Source: Bacteroidota bacterium
GTDB taxonomy: Bacteria > Bacteroidota > Bacteroidia > NS11-12g > UBA955
DNA length: 64,000 nucleotides
NCBI GenBank assembly: GCA_963169345.1
Contig: CAUJCT010000056.1
Span: forward strand, 100,446 to 164,445
Direction: 5' to 3'
Shown here: positions 43,801 through 51,177 of the stretch, one piece after another
Numbering within the stretch: the stretch's first letter is position 1
Layout of the letters: the number at the start of each line of letters is the position of its first letter
Position numbers and translations under genes: made by a program
The notes under the pieces: model-generated
Told to the model about the DNA's origin: nothing
Databases searched by the model: none
The model's input: only the letters and a program-made list of their open reading frames with translations

Positions 43801-46375
43801 CACAACCAATTTCACCTCTATCTGCACACCAGCTACAATTGTGACCTACAATCAGTCGGTGTCAAAAGATGGGCTGCCACTCTCTCATGAATGGGATTTT
43901 GGAAATGGATACATATCAACGTCAATAACTGACTCCACAATGTATTTCAACAACAGTGACAGTGATACTTACCATACAATCACTTACCAGGCTATCAGCA
44001 GTTTTGGTTGCAGAGATACTGCTCTGGCTTCAATAACAGTTAGGCCAAAACCAAGGGTCAGTATAAACTTAAATAATCTTAAAGTTTGTGCACCTGCGCT
44101 TATTACTTTGAGTGATTCATCTGTTAATGCCTCCCAATATTACTGGGCTGAAGGAAACAATATATATTCTAATTCCTCATTTCAAACCATTTCGTTGCCT
44201 GGACTTAAACTATTTGATACTACCTACATCATTGCGCATTCAGTTGCATCCCAATTTGGATGCCCAAGCGATACCATTTACCGTCAGATTTATGTATATG
44301 GACGACCAGATGCTGGATTTGCACTCTCCAAAGATTCAACTTGCTCAAGGGAATCAGTACATCTACTAAACAGCTCTTTAGGTGCATTCAAATACAACTG
44401 GAATTTTGGTGATAATACTGCATCAAGTGCTATCAATCCGATTCACAAATTCAATATCAATTCAGGAAATGGAAATGATACAGTATTCAATATTGTTTTG
44501 GAAGCCATTTCTCCTTTAAATTGTAAGGACACTGTAACCAAACCATTGACTTTGGTTACGCCAACAACTCAAACAATTGGCAGCACCAACCCTTTAGGCT
44601 GTACTGACCTCAACTCAGAATTTGTTAATCTTTCAAGCCAGTATAAAACCGTTTACTGGGATCCGGGTGATAATTCGGGATATGTTACGGGAGACACTTT
44701 GGTGCATACTTATAAGAATATATCGGGAAATACCACATTACAACCTAAAATTACTTTAATAAGAAGCAAACACAATTGCAGGGATACAGTGAGTACTTAT
44801 GCTTTTGTTTATCCAAAACCAACTGCAGCATTTAAAGTGCAAAGGACCGACCCTTGCAACGATGGTACTCATTTATTCATCAATCAGTCCACTTTTAGCA
44901 ATTCCATCACCTGGTTTGTAGATAGTAGTAGCATCAGTAATTTCAATAGTTTCACAATGAAGCTTCCAGGTTCTGTTATCAGAGATAGTCAGTATGCTGT
45001 CAGATTAATTGTCAACAATAGCTATAACTGTGCTGATACAATGGATCAGGTTGTAAAAGTGAAAGCCAAATTGCTACTGGACTTTGTCAGAAATCCAATC
45101 ACAGCTTGTGAAAATACCAGTGTTAACTTTACCAATAAATCGTTCAATGTAAGCAGATATCTGTGGAATTTTGGTGATGGTGCTCTCAGTAATGAAGTCA
45201 ACCCAACTCACACTTATAATGTTTTCGGAAATTATAAGATTACTTTATATGGTTATGATAAAGACGGTTGTGTCGACTCCAGTACTGGTAGTACATTTAT
45301 AAAGATATTAGAGCGCCCTAAAGCAGATTTTACCTATTTACCGAACTTTCCGAAGTTGCCAAACGCAAAAGTCGATTTCAATGCAACACCAACAATATTG
45401 ACAGCGAATGTAAATGACTTGAGTTATGACTGGGATTTTGGAGATGGCAATTATCCTGAAAACAATTTTCAGCAGATGAATCCTAGTCACATATACACCA
45501 AATCAGGTACAGTTGCCATAACACTTAAGGTAGCCAATCAAGGTTGTGATGATGCTGTAACTAAATACTTATTTATTGAGGACCCTAAGCCAACGGTTAA
45601 TTTTACGGCTGATACACTTGAAGGCTGTGCTCCATTCAAAGTAAGTTTCAAAAATTCAACAACAAACGTTCAAACATACAGATGGATATTTGGAGATGGT
45701 ACACCTGATTCTTATGAAAAAGAACCAACTCATATCTTCACCTTGCCTGGAACATGGGATGTAACATTAGTAGCTACTGGAACAGGTGGTACCAGCACAT
45801 TAACAAAACAATATCTGATTACCACTTACCCGCAACCAGTTCTTGATTTTTACACAGTCAACCGATTCCTTTCATTGCCTAATGCCATATTCAATATGCG
45901 CAATAACAGCAACAGTGTCTATAATTCATGGGATGTTTTCGACAGCACTGGCAGTATCATTCAATCCTCTAAACTGCGAGAACCATCCTTCATTATCAAC
46001 ACTCTGGGACAATTCAGCATTCGATTAATCGGAGAAAACTCTTATGGTTGTGTAGACACCATGATTAAAACCAACTATATAGGTACGCTAGGACAGGGAT
46101 TTGTGTTTGTTCCAAACTCATTCTCCCCTAACTACAATGGTAAAAATGATGGTTTCATGCCTTCATTGGTCAATGTAAAAGATCGCAATTACACATTCAG
46201 GGTGTTTAATCGTTGGGGTGAACTGGTTTTCGAAACCACTGATATCAATGCGTTCTGGGATGGAACATTTAAAGGCGAAACATGCGAACAAGACGTTTAT
46301 ATATGGACAGTTAACGGCGAATATTTCAATGGTGACCTCTTCGGTTTCCGAGGGACAGTCACTTTACTTAAATAA
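40820..46375 (+). CDS. Giant multi-PKD surface protein with gliding-type (T9SS type B) C-terminus
   Basis: A secreted protein of 1851 residues. Signal peptide about 1-22 (ends TTFAC). The rest to about 1760 is a chain of roughly 18-20 PKD-like Ig folds, each with a W-x-F-G-D-G strand (for instance LWDFGDGTSS, YNWNFGDN, YRWIFGDGT), a G-T-Y strand, and often a Cys-x-D-T pair that may form disulfides. The final 85 residues form the CHU_C type B sorting domain: FVFVPNSFSPNYNGKNDGF, FRVFNRWGELVFE and a closing FRGTVTLLK. Such proteins act as adhesins or structural matrix. No enzyme domain is visible, and the degenerate repeats differ enough that the DNA is not repetitive. Confidence 0.93.
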   Translation: MKKQAIIGLLYLLLLQGYTTFACQITPSFSNSQSHTCGLPTIVSVTNTSTGSLSNSAKYWWKINYTKATDTIIGKTSNTFFLKRPGANYVKLFVKDSAGCIDSSGVTITVTTNAKSILDQNLVYTYQPTWMNCLQFITDPDSFRVNFESADTLKNLRIIWGDGNTDYSGNDLAPNTVKTHLYNSLGIFTIKIITTNGACTDTVYGTVYNQRQPTAGIIGPASGSNRGCVPHTLRIINNSYNISNNTTFLIDWGNGDTETKPYNTYNDTIYHTYTKGICAGIIKITATNVCGSSFSTWNPIDISDRDKALWSVASTCNPTGNFVFQNLSTDLYCLVPDIKEYFWDFGDSTTFGWTGSKASQSHNYKKEGTYIVSLIAKTACGNDTFRGVVNVFYNPVAGMKISNQRGCRPLSVTLTDTSKGRGLSRLWTVNDGGTVKTFTDSILNYTFTKAGNNTVNLTVTNICNSSSITRTFVVTDKPKSSFTTINSSCIPVTQTFTNTSTSYFSNPSYLWDFGDGTSSTLKNPSAKIYSTPGTYIVKLIITDSCGSDTSSQTFTAYNLPQAIVSGDTVACTFDTVRFVNTSINSNQYNWQFGDNQSLTVNDTLPVKHVYTVPGTYTVLLISGTSSGCKDTASIKVLIKPGAKADFSFDKIYGCTPAKFKVTNNSIYGKDYYWFANGQLISTANQPNDTTLYTDTTIIKLKLIATSNSSCQSDSLEKNFFTAKNPIASIAPKDSGCGPLTLKLKNNSTYALTYNWNLGNGTTSTLAEPTGIFPSAGSKDTVYYPTLIAQNWAGCMDTTLGSIVVYPGPGANFSMNLSDGCGPLSINFSNLSTTNNSEPFSSLKHNWQFGDGSSDSNANTSHVFHANSDKDTIYSVSLQITSINGCTNTLNDTVRVYPQPKIQFVPDKSDGCALLNVHFQNQSSPGDTGSIQIMSFNWTNGNGQSYQSQDIDAIYNSSLYGDTVYIVKLIGTNEHGCTDSLTKYITVHPQPVAAFTTNFTSICTPATIVTYNQSVSKDGLPLSHEWDFGNGYISTSITDSTMYFNNSDSDTYHTITYQAISSFGCRDTALASITVRPKPRVSINLNNLKVCAPALITLSDSSVNASQYYWAEGNNIYSNSSFQTISLPGLKLFDTTYIIAHSVASQFGCPSDTIYRQIYVYGRPDAGFALSKDSTCSRESVHLLNSSLGAFKYNWNFGDNTASSAINPIHKFNINSGNGNDTVFNIVLEAISPLNCKDTVTKPLTLVTPTTQTIGSTNPLGCTDLNSEFVNLSSQYKTVYWDPGDNSGYVTGDTLVHTYKNISGNTTLQPKITLIRSKHNCRDTVSTYAFVYPKPTAAFKVQRTDPCNDGTHLFINQSTFSNSITWFVDSSSISNFNSFTMKLPGSVIRDSQYAVRLIVNNSYNCADTMDQVVKVKAKLLLDFVRNPITACENTSVNFTNKSFNVSRYLWNFGDGALSNEVNPTHTYNVFGNYKITLYGYDKDGCVDSSTGSTFIKILERPKADFTYLPNFPKLPNAKVDFNATPTILTANVNDLSYDWDFGDGNYPENNFQQMNPSHIYTKSGTVAITLKVANQGCDDAVTKYLFIEDPKPTVNFTADTLEGCAPFKVSFKNSTTNVQTYRWIFGDGTPDSYEKEPTHIFTLPGTWDVTLVATGTGGTSTLTKQYLITTYPQPVLDFYTVNRFLSLPNAIFNMRNNSNSVYNSWDVFDSTGSIIQSSKLREPSFIINTLGQFSIRLIGENSYGCVDTMIKTNYIGTLGQGFVFVPNSFSPNYNGKNDGFMPSLVNVKDRNYTFRVFNRWGELVFETTDINAFWDGTFKGETCEQDVYIWTVNGEYFNGDLFGFRGTVTLLK

Positions 46376-46404
46376 TTAATATCAACAAATAAAAACCTCA
46401 TATT

Positions 46405-47007
46405 ATGGGACGAATCAACAATCAAATCACCGGCTTTCTCATCAATTGGTTTGGAAAAATCAGACTCGTTAAACCTAAGGAACAAGACCATCTTAGTTTC
46501 CATGAAAGGTTCAGAAATTTTTCAAATTTTGTATTTCTATGGAAAGACAGTTTTGAGCGTGAAGCCATCACTACAGACAATGAACTTGTATTCTCCAACT
46601 ATTTTGGCTTTGGCAGTCATCTCGATTTTATTAAACGTCTTATTGGTAAACCTGTAGAATCTTTTGAAAACAAAGAGCTGAACATCATTATACTGATGTA
46701 CACTATCAATATTAAAGGCCATAAAGTGCAATTTGAACTGCATTTCTTTGATCAAAAACTTTTCTGTATCAACTATACTTACAAGCAAATTAAAGAAAAC
46801 GAAAAACAGGAAATTGTTAAATCTATTCTTGAAAAATACAACCTCAGCGGTAGTATTGACATCAATGGCAAAATTATAGTAGACAATTACGGTAATGGTT
46901 TGGTATTTGAAAACAATGGTGACTTCTCGGTCAATTACCTCTCACCTAATAGTCGTGTGCAACAACTCTCGCAAGCCTGGGCAAGCAATCAAAGACAAGT
47001 AGTTTAA
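46405..47007 (+). CDS. Unrecognised protein behind the PKD gene
   Basis: A soluble 200-residue protein with no signal peptide and no family I recognise. The N-terminus MGRINNQITGFLINWFGKI could be an amphipathic helix. The middle has hydrophobic strands (NIIILMYTINIKGHKVQFELHF) and a Lys/Glu-rich helix, and the C-terminus has YGNGLVFENNGDFSVNYLS. It starts 29 bp after the PKD protein and shares its strand and terminator, so co-expression is likely. A cytoplasmic role is the simplest reading; a link to adhesin export is speculation. Confidence 0.7.
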   Translation: MGRINNQITGFLINWFGKIRLVKPKEQDHLSFHERFRNFSNFVFLWKDSFEREAITTDNELVFSNYFGFGSHLDFIKRLIGKPVESFENKELNIIILMYTINIKGHKVQFELHFFDQKLFCINYTYKQIKENEKQEIVKSILEKYNLSGSIDINGKIIVDNYGNGLVFENNGDFSVNYLSPNSRVQQLSQAWASNQRQVV

Positions 47008-47017
47008 TACTAACATA

Positions 47018-47049
47018 AAAAAAGGTAAACTTTCGCTTACCCTTTTTTC
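47018..47049. terminator. Bidirectional terminator between the unknown gene and sulP
   Basis: AAAAAGGTAA pairs with TTACCCTTTTT across a short loop with one bulged C; A-runs and T-runs flank it, so it can work for both converging genes. Confidence 0.7.
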
Positions 47050-47069
47050 TACTTGTTATGAAAAATTCA

Positions 47070-48461
47070 CTAAACGGGAATCCTGCCTTTTAATTTTGAT
47101 TTAAATACTTTTTGTACGATGAAATAAATGACCAGTGCTGATAACACTCCTGTTAAAAAATCAGTCATTGGTACCATAACTGCTGTGTAAACAAGCATTG
47201 AAAACTCGAACTTTCCCTGAGCTTTAACTTCCTTTATTTCTTTAATCTTTATCATATTACTGGCTACCCAAATGAGAATACCACCTATTGATGCCATAGG
47301 AATTAATTCTAAATACTGAGCCAGATAAAATGCCATAGTTAATTTTAAAATAGCCTTGAAATAACCTGCTAATGGTGTTTTAGCGCCCGCTTTTATACTG
47401 GTTGCCGTCCTTGCCAATGCTCCGGTACAAGGAAATCCCTGAACCAATGGTGTAAAAATCTGTACCATGCCTTGCCCAAAAAATTCTTTGTCCGGATTAA
47501 ATGGTGTGCCTTTGTTTTCAGCCAATCTGTCGGCCATAGACGAGCACAAAATACTCTCAACACCGGATACAAAAACAATTGCAATGACATAGTAAATTAT
47601 ATCCAACATTACCTTAATATTCATATCAGGCAATGCAGGCATCGTTAATACAAAGAAATTATTTGGAATACTGCCATATAAATCTCTTACCAGCAAAATG
47701 CCCTTATTATCCAATATAGTGGCTGATAGAACTGTTGCCAATGCCATGGCTATTACCGGGCCGGGTATAAATATGGAAATCTTTAATAAAATCTTGGATA
47801 ATGCAAAGGTCAGTACTCCGAGAAAAATCGACCAGACATTAATTAAACCAATATTATCAATTGCAGTACTTATATTGTGAATTAAACCTCCTTTAATATC
47901 TTCATCCTGACCCAATAAATCCTTTATAGATTCAACACCCAATATATCTTCAAAATTTGTTAAAGCAATTGCTGTAGCAATTCCAACCGTAAATCCCACT
48001 ATAATTGAATTTGGTACATATCTGGCATATTTCCCGAATCCAAATACGCCTAAAAAAATCAATACAATGCCCGATAGTATGGAAACCAGGACTAAAAATC
48101 CATGAGCAACTCCAAAGTCTCCACCACTATCAGGGCCATAAGCACTAATCAAACTTGCTATTAATGGAATAAACGCAGCAGTAGGACCATAAACCTGATA
48201 CTTCGAACCTCCAAAAGTCCGACCTATCATACATGCTAATGCGCCGGCTATTATGCCGTGTTCCGGACGCATGCCCATTGCCATTGCAAATCCCATAGCC
48301 ATCGGAATAGCAGTCATCGCAACTATTAATCCGGCACTAAAATCACTGTATACTGTCTTAGCCCAATTCTTTTTGTTCAAGTCTTCCCAGCGACTGTCAT
48401 TAAATGTAAAAAACAATTTAATTCTTTCCAGTGGTGTATTCGTTTTTATAACAGTTTTCAT
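47070..48461 (-). CDS. SulP-family inorganic anion transporter lacking STAS domain
   Basis: Inner-membrane anion carrier of 463 residues, 12-14 hydrophobic segments. The SulP signature region is visible: SDFSAGLIVAMTAIPMAMGF, then GSKYQVYGPTAAFIPL and GFPCTGALARTATSIKAGAKT. The protein stops right after the last helix with a basic tail (FKSKLKGRIPV), so the cytoplasmic STAS domain normal for SulP transporters (about 550-750 residues) is missing. Substrate could be sulfate, bicarbonate or another anion. It starts one base after the small stress-protein-like gene, a tight pairing. Confidence 0.9.
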   Translation of the reverse strand: MKTVIKTNTPLERIKLFFTFNDSRWEDLNKKNWAKTVYSDFSAGLIVAMTAIPMAMGFAMAMGMRPEHGIIAGALACMIGRTFGGSKYQVYGPTAAFIPLIASLISAYGPDSGGDFGVAHGFLVLVSILSGIVLIFLGVFGFGKYARYVPNSIIVGFTVGIATAIALTNFEDILGVESIKDLLGQDEDIKGGLIHNISTAIDNIGLINVWSIFLGVLTFALSKILLKISIFIPGPVIAMALATVLSATILDNKGILLVRDLYGSIPNNFFVLTMPALPDMNIKVMLDIIYYVIAIVFVSGVESILCSSMADRLAENKGTPFNPDKEFFGQGMVQIFTPLVQGFPCTGALARTATSIKAGAKTPLAGYFKAILKLTMAFYLAQYLELIPMASIGGILIWVASNMIKIKEIKEVKAQGKFEFSMLVYTAVMVPMTDFLTGVLSALVIYFIVQKVFKSKLKGRIPV

Positions 48462-48462
48462 A

Positions 48463-48939
48463 TTACTTTATAAGTTCTGCCAATGCTTCTCTTTCATCTG
48501 ATGTATCAATCTGCCATTCACAAGGCACCAGCTTTAACTCCGATCTTTTAATCAAATCGATGATGTTGATATTGGCTCCACCACTGTTTAATCTGTACAT
48601 TGTCGGGTAATAAATTTTTTCAATTTTATTGTGCTCGGTTAATGCCTTAAAGTATCTTAAATTATCAAAAGCCAGCAATCGGATATCTATGCCGGATATG
48701 CTGTTTCTGTATCTGTTCCTTAATACTTCAAGGCCCTCAATAAACTCTTTGGTCATGTTTTGCTGAATCACCTTATATTCAGAAAAAAACAAGAGCTCAG
48801 ATATTGAGTCACTCAATGATCTTGGAAATAATAATATTACACGAAGTTTGGCTTGATCTTCCATTTCTAAAGCCAGCTTGAGTGTCTTTAGTGAAGAAAC
48901 TTTTAAATCAACAGGTATAAGAAGATGCTTGACAGTCAT
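48463..48939 (-). CDS. Universal-stress-protein-like partner of the SulP transporter
   Basis: A soluble 158-residue protein. The N-terminus VKHLLIPVDLKVSSLKTLKLALEM resembles the first strand and helix of UspA folds. The ATP-binding G-x2-G-x9-G-S/T pattern of true Usp proteins is not seen. The C-terminal part contains KIEKIYYPTMYR and a short acidic tail. It runs into sulP with one base between, so it may be a regulatory partner in place of the STAS domain; that is inference. TAGTTTTG at 48945-48952 lies 5 bases before the ATG. Confidence 0.65.
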   Translation of the reverse strand: MTVKHLLIPVDLKVSSLKTLKLALEMEDQAKLRVILLFPRSLSDSISELLFFSEYKVIQQNMTKEFIEGLEVLRNRYRNSISGIDIRLLAFDNLRYFKALTEHNKIEKIYYPTMYRLNSGGANINIIDLIKRSELKLVPCEWQIDTSDEREALAELIK

Positions 48940-48944
48940 CGCAG

Positions 48945-48952
48945 CAAAACTA
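48945..48952 (-). promoter_or_regulatory. -7 promoter box of the usp-like / sulP operon
   Basis: TAGTTTTG fits TAnnTTTG and ends 5 bases before the ATG, again predicting a leaderless or very short leader. No -33 TTTG seen. Confidence 0.4.
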
Positions 48953-49009
48953 TTTTTGCTGTCTTAAAGTCTATTTAGAACTTAATTAAAATGTAATTAG
49001 AATATGCCA

Positions 49010-50395
49010 TTACAAACCTGGTGTATTTTGCATTGGAAAGATTGGGAAACTTATATAAACTGTTGTTCCTATGTCTATGGATGAATGTACTTCTAATGTC
49101 CCACCGTGCAATCTAACAACATTTCTGGTCAATGGTAAACCGATACCATATCCTTCAAAAAACTTAGTATTGGTGGCTCTGAAAAATGGATCATAAATTT
49201 TATCCAGCTCTACCTTCGGAATCCCAATTCCTTTATCCTCAATTACAATATGTATATTGCTGTCACTGGATGCCACTGAAATCTTAACAGGCCCGTTTGA
49301 AGAATATTTACAGGCATTATTCAATACATTGGCAAATGCCATTTGTAACAATTCTCTATTGCCTCTGACTTTTAGTTTTACAGGATCCTCAGGCAACATG
49401 CCAATATCAAATGTGATTTTATTGTCAGGAATTAAGGTGTCCATTAATTTCAGCGTTTGCCATATAACTTCATCTATTCTTAGTCGTTCAAAACCCATAG
49501 CATTGCCTCTGTAGCCGGTTTGTGCCAGAAACAAAAGTGATCTTGTAATCTGATCAAGTCTCTCAGCTTTCTTTAATATATTTCTAATGGCATCCTTATA
49601 CTCTTCTTTGCTGCGTTCTTTTAATAAAGTTACCTCAGCCTCACCTATGATGGATGTTAAAGGTGTCGCCAGTTCATGTGATGCGTTGCTGATAAAATTT
49701 TTCTGAGTCTCAAAACCGGTTTCAATACGGCCTAAAAGATCATTAAATGTCAGTATGAGGTCTTTCACTTCCTGATTGTCTGATGTCTGCTCCAAACGCA
49801 AATGTATATTCGCTGAACTGATCATTCTGACATCATTTATCACACCTCTGATAGGATCATAGATATGTCTTGAATATAAAAATGAAAATGACAACATGAT
49901 TATTACTACTAAAATCAGCCCAACTATTAGGATATTTCTTAAAAAGATTAAATGGTGTGTGACATAATAATTTTCAGCCGATATTATGACTATGTATGTC
50001 ATACTATTGTGTACGACTTTATAACCTGCATAAAAAACATTGCCATCTCTTTCCCGCACTTGACCATTATTGAAAGCTTTATTAATGATATCTGACGGAA
50101 TACCATATTGCTGCCCCAGACTGTCAAAATTACTATTGGAAACCTGGACAAAATAGGATTTTTCCTTTTCAAGTTTTTCTAAATACTGCTCTCTTAATGA
50201 CATTAAATGTGCAGTGTCAAGATTGGCAATATTCAGTTTATACTGGCTGTTTATTTTTGCTCTTGTTTCCAGCCGTTTATAAAAATCTTCGTAAGCGTAA
50301 TTGTTTTGAAAAAAGTAAACAGATATGCCGAAAACAAGTACAATCAGAACTCCAATCATACCTGAAAAAATGGCTATTCTGCTGCGTGTCTTCAT
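49010..50395 (-). CDS. Sensor histidine kinase with HAMP domain
   Basis: Classical transmembrane kinase of 461 residues. Membrane helices near 8-30 and 150-172 enclose a periplasmic domain of about 120 residues with no recognised fold. HAMP follows at about 173-225, HisKA with SNASHELATPLTSIIGE, then HATPase (FANVLNNACKYS, IEDKGIGIPK, GYGIGLPLTRNV). Its start overlaps the regulator stop (ATGA). The layout resembles CusS/heavy-metal sensor kinases but no metal-binding motif is seen. It ends 70 bp before the usp-like gene. Confidence 0.93.
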   Translation of the reverse strand: MKTRSRIAIFSGMIGVLIVLVFGISVYFFQNNYAYEDFYKRLETRAKINSQYKLNIANLDTAHLMSLREQYLEKLEKEKSYFVQVSNSNFDSLGQQYGIPSDIINKAFNNGQVRERDGNVFYAGYKVVHNSMTYIVIISAENYYVTHHLIFLRNILIVGLILVVIIMLSFSFLYSRHIYDPIRGVINDVRMISSANIHLRLEQTSDNQEVKDLILTFNDLLGRIETGFETQKNFISNASHELATPLTSIIGEAEVTLLKERSKEEYKDAIRNILKKAERLDQITRSLLFLAQTGYRGNAMGFERLRIDEVIWQTLKLMDTLIPDNKITFDIGMLPEDPVKLKVRGNRELLQMAFANVLNNACKYSSNGPVKISVASSDSNIHIVIEDKGIGIPKVELDKIYDPFFRATNTKFFEGYGIGLPLTRNVVRLHGGTLEVHSSIDIGTTVYISFPIFPMQNTPGL

Positions 50396-51096
50396 TTCTC
50401 CTTTATTACATATCCCATTCCAATTACTGTTTGAATAAGTCTTGGTTCAGCATCTATCTCAATTTTCTTCCTTAAATAATTGATATAGACATCTACAACA
50501 TTCGTCCCAACATTAAAATCAATATCCCAGGCTGCTTCCAATAAATCCATTCTTGACATCACTCTGTTTTTATTCCGCAATAATGCCAGCAGTAATTTGT
50601 ACTCTGTGGCTGTCAGACTTACTTCCTTGCCTGCTCTGTGCACCGATTTGGCATCATTGTCCAGTTGCAGGTCATTTACGGTGTACAATTCGCTTTGCTT
50701 ATTATCCGTTTCATTTTGAATCGAGCGCCTTAGCAAAGCATTAACTCTGGCATTTAATTCTATAAATTTAAATGGCTTTACAATATAATCGTCTGCACCC
50801 GTATTTAATCCCAGGGCAATATTGTCTGCAGTACCTAATGCGGTTAAAAACAACACCGGCATCTTCATACCCATACTTCTTATGTCTTTGCATATCTCCA
50901 ATCCATTTCGGTCGGGTAACATGATATCCAAAATGATTAAATCAAATTTGGTATGGGCAATCATTTCTATGGCTGTATGCCCATTAAATGCTATGGTTAC
51001 TTTATAACCGACTTCTGTTAAACCCTTATGGAGAAAATCCGCAACGCTGCTGTCATCTTCTACCAAAAGTATTTCTGCACTGTTTTCTATTGACAT
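50392..51096 (-). CDS. OmpR-family response regulator
   Basis: DNA-binding response regulator of 234 residues. The receiver has Glu13-Asp14-Asp15 and phospho-acceptor Asp57 in LIILDIMLPDRNG, and the conserved Lys in VKPFKFIEL. The winged helix (about 135-232) has SLTATEYKLLLALL and VGTNVVDVYINYLRKK, as in CusR/CopR-type regulators. First gene of the pair; the overlapping kinase follows. Possible targets are the usp-sulP operon next to it. Confidence 0.95.
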   Translation of the reverse strand: MSIENSAEILLVEDDSSVADFLHKGLTEVGYKVTIAFNGHTAIEMIAHTKFDLIILDIMLPDRNGLEICKDIRSMGMKMPVLFLTALGTADNIALGLNTGADDYIVKPFKFIELNARVNALLRRSIQNETDNKQSELYTVNDLQLDNDAKSVHRAGKEVSLTATEYKLLLALLRNKNRVMSRMDLLEAAWDIDFNVGTNVVDVYINYLRKKIEIDAEPRLIQTVIGMGYVIKEK

Positions 51097-51177
51097 GGAT
51101 ATTTTCCCAAATCAACAAAATTGATATTAAAATTGGATTAGAAAAAATAAAAAATGATAAAGAATTTCTTTTAGTAA

